This document shows, piece after piece, positions 44,932-54,693 of a stretch of DNA of 64,000 nt; position 1 is the first letter of the stretch; every line of letters starts with the position of its first letter. The stretch spans positions 4,154,001-4,218,000 of the forward strand of contig NZ_CP108070.1 in NCBI RefSeq assembly GCF_036178845.1, read 5' to 3'. This DNA is from Streptomyces sp. NBC_00271 (GTDB lineage Bacteria; Actinomycetota; Actinomycetes; Streptomycetales; Streptomycetaceae). The position numbers and the translations under genes are program-made. The notes beneath the pieces were generated by a model. The model was not told the DNA's origin. It saw only the letters and a list, made by a program, of their open reading frames with translations, and searched no databases.

Positions 44932-45621
44932 ATGTACGGCATCGGTATCCGCAGAGTCGCGACGGCCATGGTGACCGCGTCGGCGGCCACCCTGCTCATG
45001 ACCGCGTGTCAGCCGGGCGGGAGCCCGGCGGGGGCGGGCTCTTCGTCGTCGGGCGCTCCGGTCAAGCCGGCGGCGTCCACTTCCACCTCCGGCTCCGCTT
45101 CCCCCGCCACGCCCTCCACCCCCGCCGCATCCGCCACGTCCGGCTCGCCGACGCACACCGCGACGCCGCCCACCGGTGCGAAGGCCTGCGGTCTGTCGGA
45201 TCTCAAGGCGTCCATGTACCAGGCCTCGGTGCGGCCGGACGGTACCGGGACCGGCGCGGCGATCGTCGAGTTCACCAACGTGTCCGGCAAGGCGTGCACC
45301 GTCCAGGGGTATCCGACCGTGGCGGGGGCGGGCAACGGTTCCCCCGAGAAGAACCGTCCGCTCAAGGCGACCACGACCGGGGGCGTGTCCACGGTGAAGA
45401 TCGCGGCGGGCGGGAAGGCGTGGACGAAGCTGACGTTCGTGCAGGTCCAGGGTGAGGCCGACGGCTACTGCAAGTCCGGAGCCACGCCCGCGAGCTACCC
45501 GACCCTGGTGGTGGGCGTCCCGGGGGCCGGGGCGCACCAGGTCGCGCTGACGGACGGTGTCATCGCCGAGTGCGACGACAAGGTGACGGTCACCGCCCTC
45601 TCGGCGGCCAAGCCCTCCTGA
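44932..45621 (+). CDS. DUF4232 lipoprotein
   Basis: 229 residues. Lipoprotein signal with lipobox LMTAC (Cys near 24), a Ser/Thr/Pro/Ala-rich linker (about 30-80), then a DUF4232 beta-sandwich domain (about 83-229; CGLSDLKASM, IVEFTNVSGKACTVQGYP). Four domain cysteines could form two disulfides. ATG with GGGGGA upstream. Function unknown; cell-surface location predicted. Confidence 0.87.
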   Translation: MYGIGIRRVATAMVTASAATLLMTACQPGGSPAGAGSSSSGAPVKPAASTSTSGSASPATPSTPAASATSGSPTHTATPPTGAKACGLSDLKASMYQASVRPDGTGTGAAIVEFTNVSGKACTVQGYPTVAGAGNGSPEKNRPLKATTTGGVSTVKIAAGGKAWTKLTFVQVQGEADGYCKSGATPASYPTLVVGVPGAGAHQVALTDGVIAECDDKVTVTALSAAKPS

Positions 45622-45883
45622 CCCACCTGCCCGGCCCTTGTCTCAGAGATGCCGCCGCCGACCGCGGTGCCCAGCACGCGCGGCGGCGGCAGGCGGACCG
45701 GCCGGGCGGCGACGGGCGCGCCGACCAGGCCGCCGAGGAGAAAGGCGAGGGCGAGCGGTATCAGCGTGCGCGTACCGGCCGTACCGCGTAATCCGCCCGC
45801 GCCGAGCCCCTCATACGGCCCTGGGGAGACGCACAGCTGTGGACAATGGCCGCACCTACGCCCTTGTCCCCGAAAGGCCCCGC

Positions 45884-48868
45884 ATGGTGTTGAGCAGACG
45901 TACCTTCAGTGCACTCGCCGGCACCACCGCGCTCGGCCTCACGCTCAGCGGGAGCGACGGCGCCTTCGCCCGCGCGACCGCCCCCACCGGCCCGGCACCG
46001 GAACCGCCCGGCGCCGACGGGAACCGCCACACCGTGGGCTTCGACAAGTACTCGATGCTGGTCGACGGCAGGCGGGTCGTCCTGTGGTCCGGCGAGGTCC
46101 ACCCCTTCCGGCTGCCGAGCCCCTCCCTCTGGCGGGACGTCCTGGAGAAGCTGCGCGCCCACGGGTACAACACCATCAGCGTCTACGTCTCCTGGAACTA
46201 CCACTCCCCCGCGCCCGGACAGTACGACTTCACCGGCGTCCGCGACCTCGACCTGTTCCTGCGCACGGCCGCCGAGACCGGCCTGTATGTGATCCTGCGG
46301 CCCGGCCCGTACATCAACGCCGAGGTCGACGCGGGCGGCTTCCCCGGCTGGCTGACCGCCACCCGGGGCACCGCCCGCACCTCCGACCCGACCTATCTGT
46401 CGTACGTCGACGAGTGGCTGACCGCCGTGAACCGGATCGCGGCCCGGCACCTCTACACCCACGGCGGCGGCACGATCGTCCTCTACCAGCTGGAGAACGA
46501 GTACGCGAACCACGTCACCAGCCCCCGCGGGCGCGACTACATGGCCCACCTCTACGCCAAGGTCCGTGCCGACGGCATCGACGTGCCGCTCTTCCACAAC
46601 GACAAGGGGCGCAACGGGTACTGGGCGCCGGGAACGTTCGACACGGGCGGCGAGAGCGGCCGTTATCTGTACGGCTTCGACGGCTATCCCTCGCCCGTCG
46701 CGACGCCGCCCGACTGGGGCTACTTCGGCATCGGCGGTACGAAGGGCGGCTCGACGGCGAGTCCCGAAACCCCGGGGCTGCTGGCCGAGTTCGGGGGTGG
46801 CTGGTTCGACCCGTGGGGCGGGGTGGAGTTCGACGGGAAGGGGTACGCGGAGTCGGCGCGGACGCGCGACGCGGCGTACGAGCGGCGCTTCTACCTCACC
46901 AACCTCGCCAACGGCATCAAGGTCCACAACGTCTACATGACGTTCGGGGGGACCTCCTGGGGCTGGCTGCCCGCGCCGGTCGTCTACACCTCGTACGACT
47001 ACGGCGCCGCCCTCGACGAGGCCCGCAGACCCACCCCCAAGCTGGTCCCGATGCACCAGCTCGGGCAGCTCCTGCACTCCGTGCCCGACCTCGCCAAGCT
47101 GGACCGGGCGGCCGACGTCCAGGTCGGCGCGAGGGGCGGCGCGTCGGGGGCGGACGCCGGGATCACGGCGTACCACCTGGTCAACCCGGACACCAAGGCG
47201 CACTTCCACATCCTGCGCAACGACCGGACCGACGACGTCCTGGCCGCCGTCCCCCTCGCCGGAGTGAACGTTCCGCTACCGGTGCCGGTCCCCGGCCTCG
47301 ACGCCCGGCTGCTCGCCACCGGACTCCGGCTCGGGCGAAGGACGCTGAGGTACTCCAGCGCCCAGCCGATGCTGTGGCTCACCGCCGGACGGCAGGACAT
47401 CGCCGTGTTCACGGGGCGCAAGGGGGAGGCGACGCGGACGGCCGTCGAATGCGCGAGCGAGCCCACGGTCACCGTGCTGGAGGGGAAGGCCCACCACGCG
47501 TACGCGTCCGGCGCGCTGCGCGTCGACGCCGAACTCGGCGGTCTGACACGGGTGTTGGTGGAGGGCGGCGGCACGGACACCCCCCTCCTCCTGCTGCTCG
47601 CCGACGACGAGACGTCCGTACGGCTGTGGCGCTACGACACCCCGTCGGGGCCCGTGCTCGTATACGGCCCGGCGCTCCTGCGCACCGCAGCCCTGCGCGA
47701 CACGACCGTCCATCTCACCGGGGACACCGTCGAGGAGGCCGACCTGGAGGTGTGGGGGCCGCGCGGGATGAGTGAAGTGGTGTGGAACCAGGACACGTTG
47801 AAGGCCCGGGCGACCACCTCCGGGAGCCTGCGGGCCGAGCGGCGGCTGCCGGGAGTCCCGGCCGTCCACCTTCCCGCGCTGGGCAACTGGCGCTTCCACG
47901 CCGAGAACCCCGAGTCGGCCGCCGCGTTCGACGACTCCGCCTGGAAGGTCGCGGACAGGACCTCCTCGTACAGCACCACCCCCGTACCGGCCGGGCAGCC
48001 CGTCCTTTTCGCCGACGACTACGGCTTCCACTACGGAGACGTCTGGTACCGGGGGCGCTTCACGGACGTGGGCGCCGCCGAGTCGGTGTCCCTCTCGTAC
48101 GTCACGGGCACACAGGGGCTGCTGATGGCGTGGCTGGACGGAAAGCCGCTCGGCACGCACCGGATGCCGGTGCCGGACAAGTCGACGGTGCGGAAGGGCA
48201 CATGGTCCGCCACGGCCACCTTCCCCGTGCGGTACACGAACGGACCGCACGTCCTGTCCGTCCTCGTCCGCCGGATGCAGCACGACATGGACGGCGCGGC
48301 GAAGGACACGCACAAGGCCGCACGGGGGCTCACGGCGGTGACGTTCGCGGGGGCGAGCCCGGCCCTCACCTGGCGGATCCAGGGCGGGGCAGCGCCCGAC
48401 CCGGTGCGGGGGCCGCTCAACCACGGCGGGCTGTACGGGGAACGGCAGGGCTGGCATCTGCCGGAGTTCGCCGACGGCGGCTGGAAGGTCGTGGACTTCC
48501 CGCGGACGGCGCGCGGGCAGGGAGTCGCCTGGTACCGCACCGGGTTCCGGCTCGCGATCGATCCGGGCGTGGACGCCTCGATCGGGCTCACCCTCACCGA
48601 CGACCCTGCCCGCGCCTACCGCGTCCAGATCTTCCTGAACGGCTGGAACATGGGCCAGTACATCAACGACGTCGGCCCCCAGCACACCTTCGTCCTGCCG
48701 GGCGGCATCCTGCGCACCCGGGGCGCCAACACCCTGGCCCTCGCCGTACTGTCCGACGGCACCACCCCGGCCGGTCCCGGCGAGGTGAAACTGACGCTGA
48801 TGGGCAGCGCGGCCGGAGGGGTACCGGTGACACCGGTGGACTCCCCCGGCCGCGCGCACACCCTCTAA
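45884..48868 (+). CDS. Secreted GH35 beta-galactosidase
   Basis: 994 residues. Twin-arginine signal SRRTFSALAGTTALGL (about 5-28). The GH35 barrel (about 50-380) has acid/base Glu206 in QLENEYAN and nucleophile Glu302 in LLAEFGGGW. Beta-sandwich domains follow, with a C-terminal jelly-roll (about 870-990). It removes beta-galactosyl residues from plant galactans outside the cell. ATG at 45884 with CGAAAGG upstream. Its last 4 bp overlap the convergent GH51 gene. Confidence 0.93.
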   Translation: MVLSRRTFSALAGTTALGLTLSGSDGAFARATAPTGPAPEPPGADGNRHTVGFDKYSMLVDGRRVVLWSGEVHPFRLPSPSLWRDVLEKLRAHGYNTISVYVSWNYHSPAPGQYDFTGVRDLDLFLRTAAETGLYVILRPGPYINAEVDAGGFPGWLTATRGTARTSDPTYLSYVDEWLTAVNRIAARHLYTHGGGTIVLYQLENEYANHVTSPRGRDYMAHLYAKVRADGIDVPLFHNDKGRNGYWAPGTFDTGGESGRYLYGFDGYPSPVATPPDWGYFGIGGTKGGSTASPETPGLLAEFGGGWFDPWGGVEFDGKGYAESARTRDAAYERRFYLTNLANGIKVHNVYMTFGGTSWGWLPAPVVYTSYDYGAALDEARRPTPKLVPMHQLGQLLHSVPDLAKLDRAADVQVGARGGASGADAGITAYHLVNPDTKAHFHILRNDRTDDVLAAVPLAGVNVPLPVPVPGLDARLLATGLRLGRRTLRYSSAQPMLWLTAGRQDIAVFTGRKGEATRTAVECASEPTVTVLEGKAHHAYASGALRVDAELGGLTRVLVEGGGTDTPLLLLLADDETSVRLWRYDTPSGPVLVYGPALLRTAALRDTTVHLTGDTVEEADLEVWGPRGMSEVVWNQDTLKARATTSGSLRAERRLPGVPAVHLPALGNWRFHAENPESAAAFDDSAWKVADRTSSYSTTPVPAGQPVLFADDYGFHYGDVWYRGRFTDVGAAESVSLSYVTGTQGLLMAWLDGKPLGTHRMPVPDKSTVRKGTWSATATFPVRYTNGPHVLSVLVRRMQHDMDGAAKDTHKAARGLTAVTFAGASPALTWRIQGGAAPDPVRGPLNHGGLYGERQGWHLPEFADGGWKVVDFPRTARGQGVAWYRTGFRLAIDPGVDASIGLTLTDDPARAYRVQIFLNGWNMGQYINDVGPQHTFVLPGGILRTRGANTLALAVLSDGTTPAGPGEVKLTLMGSAAGGVPVTPVDSPGRAHTL

Positions 48869-50370
48869 CTGAGCCGGATCACGTTCCAGGACAGCGGCTC
48901 CAGGACGGCGGTCAGGGTGCCGTCGTCCTGGAGGGTGGTGTCCTCGACGGGGTGCGGGGTGACCCGTTCCTGGTCCTGAAGGGTGTTGCGGGCGTCGGGG
49001 TCCGCGTCGGCGACCGCGCTGTGCTCGACGACCGTCGTCAACCCCAGCCGGTTTAGGGCGACTTCGAGCGGCAGCGGCTCGGTCTGGCTGCGGTTGACCG
49101 CGAAGACGGTGACCGAGCCGTCCTCGGCGCGCACGGCGGTGGCGTGCAGCAGGTCGACCTCCCCGTACTTCTTCGTCTCGTACGTCGGCGACACCGCGCG
49201 GACGTCGAGGACCTCCCCGCGCCCGTACTTCGCCGCCTGCGCGAACGGGAAGAACGTCGTCTGCCGCCAGGCCGCGCCGCCCGGCTCCGTCATGATCGGC
49301 GCGATGACGTTGACGAGCTGGGCGAGACAGGCGACGGTCACCCGGTCCGCGTGCCGCAGCAGCGCGATCAGCAGGGAGCCGAAGACGACGGCGTCCGTGA
49401 CGCTGTAGACGTCCTCCAGGATGCGCGGGGCCTCCTGCCAGTCCTCGACCGGATGCGGGTTCGGCCGGCTCTGGTACCAGACGTTCCACTCGTCGAAGGA
49501 GAGGTTGATCTTCTTCTTGGACTTCAGCCGGGCGCCCACGTGGTCGCAGGTCGCCACCACGTTCTCGATGAAGGACTCGGTGTCGACGGCGGAGGCGAGG
49601 AAGGAGTCGCGGTCGCCTTCGGTCTCCTCGTAGTAGGCGTGCAGGGAGATGTAGTCGACGAGGTCGTACGTCTCCGCCAGCACGGTCGCCTCCCACGCGG
49701 CGAACGTCTCCATGTTCTGCCCCGACGATCCGCACGCGACGAGTTCGAGGTCCGGCTCGATCTGGCGCATCGCGCGGGCGGTCTCGGCGGCGAGACGGCC
49801 GTACTCCTCCGCCGTCTTGTGGCCGGTCTGCCAGGGGCCGTCCATCTCGTTGCCCAGACACCACAGGCCGATGCCGAACGGCTCCTTGTCGCCGTGCGCC
49901 ACCCGCAGGTCCGAACGGGCCGTCCCGCCGGGGTGGTTGGCGTACTCCTGGAGCTCCAGGGCCTCGGCGACCCCACGCGTGCCGAGGTTGATCGCCATCA
50001 TCGGCTCGGCCTGGGGGCCGATCTTCCTCAGGAAGGCGATGTACTCGGACAGGCCGAAGCGGTTGGTCTCGGTGGAGCGCCAGGCGAGGTCGAGGCGGCG
50101 GGGCCGTTCCTCCGCGGGGCCCACGCCGTCCTCCCAGTTGTAGGCGGAGACGAAGTTGCCGCCGGGGTAGCGGATGGTGGTGACGCCCAGTTCGCGGACC
50201 AGGTCCAGTACGTCGGTGCGGAGGCCTTCGGCGTCGGCGGAGGGGTGGTCGGGTTCGTAGATGCCGGTGTAGACGCAGCGGCCGAGGTGTTCGACGAAGG
50301 AGCCGAAGAGGCGGGGGTTGACCTCGCCGATGGTGAAGGCGGGGTCCAGGGCGAAGCGGGCGGTACGCAT
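48865..50370 (-). CDS. GH51 alpha-L-arabinofuranosidase
   Basis: 501 residues, no signal peptide, so cytoplasmic action on imported arabino-oligosaccharides. Acid/base Glu175 in CLGNEMDGPW, nucleophile Glu294 in SFDEWNVWY. N-terminal GEVNPRLFGSFVEHLGR is diagnostic. ATG with GGAAGG upstream. It lies downstream of the secreted GH43 arabinanase and the ABC importer on the same strand, giving a complete arabinan route: cut outside, import, trim inside. Confidence 0.96.
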   Translation of the reverse strand: MRTARFALDPAFTIGEVNPRLFGSFVEHLGRCVYTGIYEPDHPSADAEGLRTDVLDLVRELGVTTIRYPGGNFVSAYNWEDGVGPAEERPRRLDLAWRSTETNRFGLSEYIAFLRKIGPQAEPMMAINLGTRGVAEALELQEYANHPGGTARSDLRVAHGDKEPFGIGLWCLGNEMDGPWQTGHKTAEEYGRLAAETARAMRQIEPDLELVACGSSGQNMETFAAWEATVLAETYDLVDYISLHAYYEETEGDRDSFLASAVDTESFIENVVATCDHVGARLKSKKKINLSFDEWNVWYQSRPNPHPVEDWQEAPRILEDVYSVTDAVVFGSLLIALLRHADRVTVACLAQLVNVIAPIMTEPGGAAWRQTTFFPFAQAAKYGRGEVLDVRAVSPTYETKKYGEVDLLHATAVRAEDGSVTVFAVNRSQTEPLPLEVALNRLGLTTVVEHSAVADADPDARNTLQDQERVTPHPVEDTTLQDDGTLTAVLEPLSWNVIRLS

Positions 50371-50409
50371 TCTTTTCCTTCCGGGGGTTCGGTTTTGTCT
50401 GCGGGTTCG

Positions 50410-50442
50410 GGGGGGCTGGTCGCGCAGTTCCCCGCGCCCCTA
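50410..50442. repeat. Dispersed intergenic repeat copy, supplies GH43 stop codon
   Basis: GCGCAGTTCCCCGCGCCCCT core at 50422-50441. The final CTA (50440-50442) is, on the minus strand, the TAG stop of the GH43 gene, so the repeat abuts the coding end exactly. Confidence 0.8.
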
Positions 50443-51408
50443 ACCGGCGACGGGCCAACCGTTCCTCGTCCAGTTCAGCCTGTTCAGGCCCAGCTTGGGG
50501 GTGCCTGAGTCGTTGCCGTCGTAGTAGTGATAGGCGATCCAGTCCTCCCCATGGGCACGGAAGACCGACTCACCGCCGGGGCCGACATAGCGACCGTGGG
50601 AAGCGAGGAACAGGTCGCCGCCGCCCTCCAGCATCGGCTTGCCCGTGCTGTCCACGTAGGGGCCGGTCACCGATGCCGATCTGCCGACCCGGATCTTGTA
50701 GGTGGAGTTCACGCCCGCGCAGCAGGCGTCGTAGGAGGCGAAGAGGTAGTAGTAGCGGCCGTGTTTGACGATGTACGGGCCCTCGACCGCGTACGGGGCG
50801 TCCGGGCGGGTGGCCAGGTGCTCCACGGGTGTGTCCGCGATCGCCTTGCCGGTGCTCGGGTCCAGTTCGACCATGCGGATGCCCGTCCAGTACGAGCCGA
50901 ACGCCATCCACAGCTTGCCGTCGGCCCGGATCACCGCCGGGTCGATGGCGTTCCAGGCGTCAGTGGTCCGAGAGGTGAAGGCCGGGCCGTGGTCGGTCCA
51001 GGTGCCGGGCATGCCGGTCTTCGACGTGGCCACGCCGATCGCCGAGTGGTTGGTGCCCCAGGAGGAGACGGCGTAGTAGAGCCAGTAGCGGCCGTCTCGG
51101 TAGGAGAGGTCGGGGGCCCAGGGGTCGGCGGTGGAGTTGTAGTCGTACCACCAACTCGGGGGCGTGGTGAAGGCGTTGCCCGCGTCGTCCCAGTGGTGGA
51201 GGTCGGTGGAGAGGCGGGCGCCGAGGACGCCGCCGGTGGAGTAGGCGACGTAGCGGCCGTTCCTGAGGTGGGTGACCGTGGGGTCGTGGATGATCTGCTG
51301 GCCGGTGAGGGGGAGGGGGTCGGGGTAGGTGACGTCGGCCGACGCGGTGGTCGGGAGCAGGGCGATGGTGGCCGCGGCGAGCAGCGCGGCGAGTCTCAAG
51401 CGCTTCAA
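50440..51408 (-). CDS. Secreted GH43 endo-arabinanase
   Basis: 322 residues. Signal peptide (about 1-25, ending TASA). Five-bladed GH43 features: base Asp in IIHDPTVT, Asp in AIDPAVI and acid Glu in AVEGPYIVK; WAPDLSYRDGRYWLYY is typical of endo-1,5-alpha-L-arabinanases. TTG start at 51408 is supported by GAGGAG 7 bases upstream; the next in-frame ATG upstream overlaps the permease gene. Last extracellular enzyme of the ABC operon region. Confidence 0.9.
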   Translation of the reverse strand: MKRLRLAALLAAATIALLPTTASADVTYPDPLPLTGQQIIHDPTVTHLRNGRYVAYSTGGVLGARLSTDLHHWDDAGNAFTTPPSWWYDYNSTADPWAPDLSYRDGRYWLYYAVSSWGTNHSAIGVATSKTGMPGTWTDHGPAFTSRTTDAWNAIDPAVIRADGKLWMAFGSYWTGIRMVELDPSTGKAIADTPVEHLATRPDAPYAVEGPYIVKHGRYYYLFASYDACCAGVNSTYKIRVGRSASVTGPYVDSTGKPMLEGGGDLFLASHGRYVGPGGESVFRAHGEDWIAYHYYDGNDSGTPKLGLNRLNWTRNGWPVAG

Positions 51409-51427
51409 CTCACACTCCTCTGGGCTG

Positions 51428-52285
51428 TTACTGGCCGGCCAGACCCGTGTGGGCGACACCCCGCACGATCTGGCTCTGGAAGAAGACGAACACGACGATC
51501 AGCGGGAGTCCCGCGATCAGGCCGCCCGCCATGAGCTGTGGCCAGACGATGCCGAAGGCGTTCTGCACGGTGGCGATGCCGTTGGGCATGGTCATCAGGT
51601 CGGGGTTGTTGGTCACCATGTAGGGCCACAGGAAGTTGTTCCACGAGGCGATGAAGGTGAAGATCCCGACGGCCGACAGCGAGGGCTTCGAGAGCGGCAG
51701 GACGAGGGTGAAGAAGATCCGCCAGCGGCCCGCGCCGTCGATGAACGCCGCCTCCTCCAGCTCGCGGGGCAGCGACTGGAAGAACTTGTAGAGGATGTAG
51801 ACCATCGCGGCGGGGGCGCACTGCGGCAGGATCATGCCCCAGTAGGTGTCGACCATGCCGAGCGACTGCACGGTGGTGAAGAGCGGGACGCCGAGGATCG
51901 CCGGGGAGAACATCAGGCCCGCCATCGTCACGGCCATCAGGACGGACTTGCCGCGGAACTCGGTGCGGGCGAAACCGTATCCGGCGAGGGAGGCGACCAG
52001 CAGCACGACGAAGGTGACGCAGACCGACACGACCAGCGAGTTCACGAACCAGTTGGGGATGTTGCCGGCCTCGAAGACCTTCCGCCAGGAGTCGAGGGTG
52101 AGGTCCTTGGGGATCCAGTGCGGCGAGGCCACCGATTCCGCCGGGGTCTTGAGCGACGTGGACAGGGCCCACACCAGCGGCGCCATCCAGATCACGGACA
52201 GGGCGAGGGCGACGACCGTCAGGGCGATCTGCGCGGGCGTCCAGGTGCTGCGGGGTTTACGGAGGGTGGGTGACGGCGTGGTCAT
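51428..52285 (-). CDS. Sugar ABC permease, MalG/CUT1 type
   Basis: 285-residue inner-membrane protein with six hydrophobic segments and the EAA loop (EEAAFIDGAGRWRIFFTLVL) that docks the ATPase. ATG overlaps the upstream permease stop (ATGA). It imports an oligosaccharide, probably arabino-oligosaccharide given the GH43 and GH51 neighbours. The ATPase is not encoded here; CUT1 systems in Streptomyces usually share the MsiK ATPase. Confidence 0.94.
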   Translation of the reverse strand: MTTPSPTLRKPRSTWTPAQIALTVVALALSVIWMAPLVWALSTSLKTPAESVASPHWIPKDLTLDSWRKVFEAGNIPNWFVNSLVVSVCVTFVVLLVASLAGYGFARTEFRGKSVLMAVTMAGLMFSPAILGVPLFTTVQSLGMVDTYWGMILPQCAPAAMVYILYKFFQSLPRELEEAAFIDGAGRWRIFFTLVLPLSKPSLSAVGIFTFIASWNNFLWPYMVTNNPDLMTMPNGIATVQNAFGIVWPQLMAGGLIAGLPLIVVFVFFQSQIVRGVAHTGLAGQ

Positions 52286-53232
52286 CGGGAGATGCCCTCC
52301 TCTCGGCTGCGGAGCAGCCACATCCGCCCGAGGGCGACGGCCGCGATGATGAGGAACAGGACGAAGGAGATCGCGGAGGCGTAGCCCACGCGGTAGCTGG
52401 TGAAGCCCTGTTCGAGGGTGTACTGGACGAAGGTGCGGGTCGATTCCTCCGGCCCCGGGCCGAACTGGTACATGACCACCGCCTGGTCGAAGACCTGGAG
52501 CGAGGCCAGGATCTGCAGCGCGATGACGAGGCCGGTGATGTTGCGCAGGTTCGGCACGGTGATGTGGAGCATGCGCCGGAAGGCGTTCGCGCCGTCCAGC
52601 TCGGCCGCCTCGTAGAGGTGTTGGGGGATGTTCTGGAGAGCGGCGAGGAAGAGCAGGAAGGAGAATCCGACCGTCCACCACAGGGTCGCGACGACGACGG
52701 CGAGCAGGGCCGTGGACTTCTGGGTGAGCCAGGGGGTGGTGAGGCCGAGTACGTGGTTGACCATGCCGTTGGTGGGCTGGAACAGCCACCACCACAGGTT
52801 GCCGATGACGGCCGAGGGCAGCAGGAACGGCGCGAAGAAGCACAGCCGCCACAGCCACTTGAAGTGCACGGTGTGGTGGGCGATCAGCGCCATCAGCAGG
52901 GCCACGACGACGATGCACGGGACGACGTACAGGGTGAACTGGACGCTGTGCCACAGCGAGTTCCACACGAGGTCGTCCTTGAGGGCCTCGCGGTAGTTGT
53001 CGAGGCCGACGAAGTCGGTGTGGTCGCCGGAGATGTTGGCGTCGGTGAAACTGAGGTAGAGGCCGCGGACGACCGGCAGCAGCACGAAGAGTCCGTACAG
53101 GACGAAGAACGGGGCGACGAACCAGCCGCCGTGCTGGAAGCGACGGCCCCAGCGCACGCGGGCGGAGTCGGCGGCCGTGGTCGCGCGAGGACGCAGGGTG
53201 GTGGCGGCGACCGTGCTCGTGGCGCTGCTCAT
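52282..53232 (-). CDS. Sugar ABC permease, MalF/CUT1 type
   Basis: 316 residues, six predicted membrane helices, EAA loop LYEAAELDGANAFRRMLHIT near 205-225. N-terminal cytoplasmic tail of about 35 residues. ATG overlaps the binding-protein gene stop by 4 bp. Heterodimer partner of the permease that follows. Confidence 0.94.
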   Translation of the reverse strand: MSSATSTVAATTLRPRATTAADSARVRWGRRFQHGGWFVAPFFVLYGLFVLLPVVRGLYLSFTDANISGDHTDFVGLDNYREALKDDLVWNSLWHSVQFTLYVVPCIVVVALLMALIAHHTVHFKWLWRLCFFAPFLLPSAVIGNLWWWLFQPTNGMVNHVLGLTTPWLTQKSTALLAVVVATLWWTVGFSFLLFLAALQNIPQHLYEAAELDGANAFRRMLHITVPNLRNITGLVIALQILASLQVFDQAVVMYQFGPGPEESTRTFVQYTLEQGFTSYRVGYASAISFVLFLIIAAVALGRMWLLRSREEGISR

Positions 53233-54617
53233 GCGCCTGCTCCCTTCAGCTCCTGGGCGGCCGTCCTGCCGTCCATGGGGTTCTTCATGGCGAGCAGTCG
53301 CTCCAGGACGGACTTCATACGGCGGGCCGCCGCGGCCGGCTTCGCGGAGCCGAGGTTGGAGGAGGCGACGACCGGGCCGACACGTTGCGCAAGGACGCCG
53401 GTGGAGCCGGCGAACCAGATGTGCGGTTCGGTGGCCGGGTGCTCCATGGCGGGCCCGGAGTACTCGTTCTGCGGGCTGAGCTTGAGGTAGGCGGGATCCT
53501 TGAAGGTGGGCAGATAGGCGGGCACATGGCCGCCGATGGCCCAGGTGGTGGCGTGGGTGACCATGTAGGCGGCGAGCCGGTAGGCGCCCTCGTCGGCGGC
53601 GCCGCCGCGGCCGGACTGGTGGGGCAGGATGAAGGAGTGCGACTCGGCGTGGGTGGCCCGTCTCCCGAACACCGGGGGCAGCGGCTGGGCGCCGAAGTCG
53701 AGCTTCTCCCCGTTGAAGTACGGCACCGACCAGTTGCCCTCCCAGGTGAACGGCGACCCGGCGAGGAACGCCTCGCCGTCGGCCTCGCCGACGGTGACAT
53801 AGCCGTCGGTCACGTGCTTGCGGAAGAACTCCAGGACCTCGGTGGCCTTGTCGGTGTCGAAGGTGACGTCGGTCTGGTCGTCGTTGAAGTAGCCGCCGCC
53901 GAGCTGCTGGTAGAAGGCGACGAAGAACCACCAGGCGAAGTTCTGGTCGTTGGCGTGCAGGCCGAGGGTCTGCTGCCCGCTCTTCAGCTGCTTCTTGGCC
54001 GCCTTGAGGAGGGCGAACCACTCGTCGGTGGAACCGGCGGCCGGCAGCCGGCCGTCGGCGTCGAGCAGCCCGGCCTTCTTGCAGACGTCCTTGCGGTAGA
54101 AGCAGAGCTGGACGTGGATGTCGAGGGGCAGGGCGTAGAGCTTGCCGCCGACGATGCCGCGCTTCCACAGCACGGGGTTGAAGTCGGCCTCCCGCACGCC
54201 GTACTTGGCCAGAAGGTCGATGTCCCAGGGGTCCAGGAGGCGGCCGGGCGCGAACCCGGGGACGCGGCCCTGGTGCATGACGGCGAGGTCCGGTGCGCGG
54301 TTGCCGGCCGCGGCCATGGCGAGCTTGGTGTAGTACGGGCCGCCCCAGGTCAGGGTGGAGTCCTTGACCGCGATGTCCGGATGTTCCTTGCGGAAGGCGT
54401 CCACCATCGCGACCTGGTTGGTGCCGTCGCCGCCCTGGAAGAGGTTCCAGTAGCGGACCCGGGTGCGCGCGCTGGAGGCGAGCGCGTCCGCGCCGGTGCC
54501 GAGCGCGGCGAAGCCGAGGCTGCCGGCGACGGTCAGGCCGCCGAGCGCGGCCAAAACGTTCCTGCGGTTCAGGTTCCCACGATTCGGATACCCGTCGTTC
54601 AGGTCAGGTCGTCCCAT
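53229..54617 (-). CDS. Sugar ABC substrate-binding protein
   Basis: 462 residues, family 1 extracellular binding protein. The N-terminal NRRNVLAALGGLTVAG is a twin-arginine signal, not a lipobox; the mature part is a two-lobed fold (VRYWNLFQGGDG, PDLAVMHQGR). First gene of the operon binding protein - MalF - MalG - GH43 - GH51. Candidate operators lie upstream (54632-54705). Confidence 0.93.
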   Translation of the reverse strand: MGRPDLNDGYPNRGNLNRRNVLAALGGLTVAGSLGFAALGTGADALASSARTRVRYWNLFQGGDGTNQVAMVDAFRKEHPDIAVKDSTLTWGGPYYTKLAMAAAGNRAPDLAVMHQGRVPGFAPGRLLDPWDIDLLAKYGVREADFNPVLWKRGIVGGKLYALPLDIHVQLCFYRKDVCKKAGLLDADGRLPAAGSTDEWFALLKAAKKQLKSGQQTLGLHANDQNFAWWFFVAFYQQLGGGYFNDDQTDVTFDTDKATEVLEFFRKHVTDGYVTVGEADGEAFLAGSPFTWEGNWSVPYFNGEKLDFGAQPLPPVFGRRATHAESHSFILPHQSGRGGAADEGAYRLAAYMVTHATTWAIGGHVPAYLPTFKDPAYLKLSPQNEYSGPAMEHPATEPHIWFAGSTGVLAQRVGPVVASSNLGSAKPAAAARRMKSVLERLLAMKNPMDGRTAAQELKGAGA

Positions 54618-54631
54618 GCCCTGCCCTCACT

Positions 54632-54680
54632 GTTCGAGATTCACTGTTCGAGATTTCGGTGATCGCTCGTAACTTCGAAC
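54632..54680. promoter_or_regulatory. Candidate IclR sites upstream of ABC operon
   Basis: CACTGTTCGAGATT is repeated in tandem (54628-54641, 54642-54655); the second copy forms GTTCGAGA-TTTCGGTG, and CTTCGAAC follows at 54673-54680. These half-sites match the motif found before the IclR gene and the dehydratase gene. Confidence 0.5.
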
Positions 54681-54693
54681 GGGACCGTAGATA

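Noticed and set aside
45622-45883. Possible minus-strand hydrophobic peptide (LIPLALAFLLGGLVGAPVAA) between DUF4232 and GH35 genes
   Set aside because: No in-frame ATG/GTG with a ribosome site at a sensible place, and the frame runs into the DUF4232 gene antisense. At most a decayed remnant.
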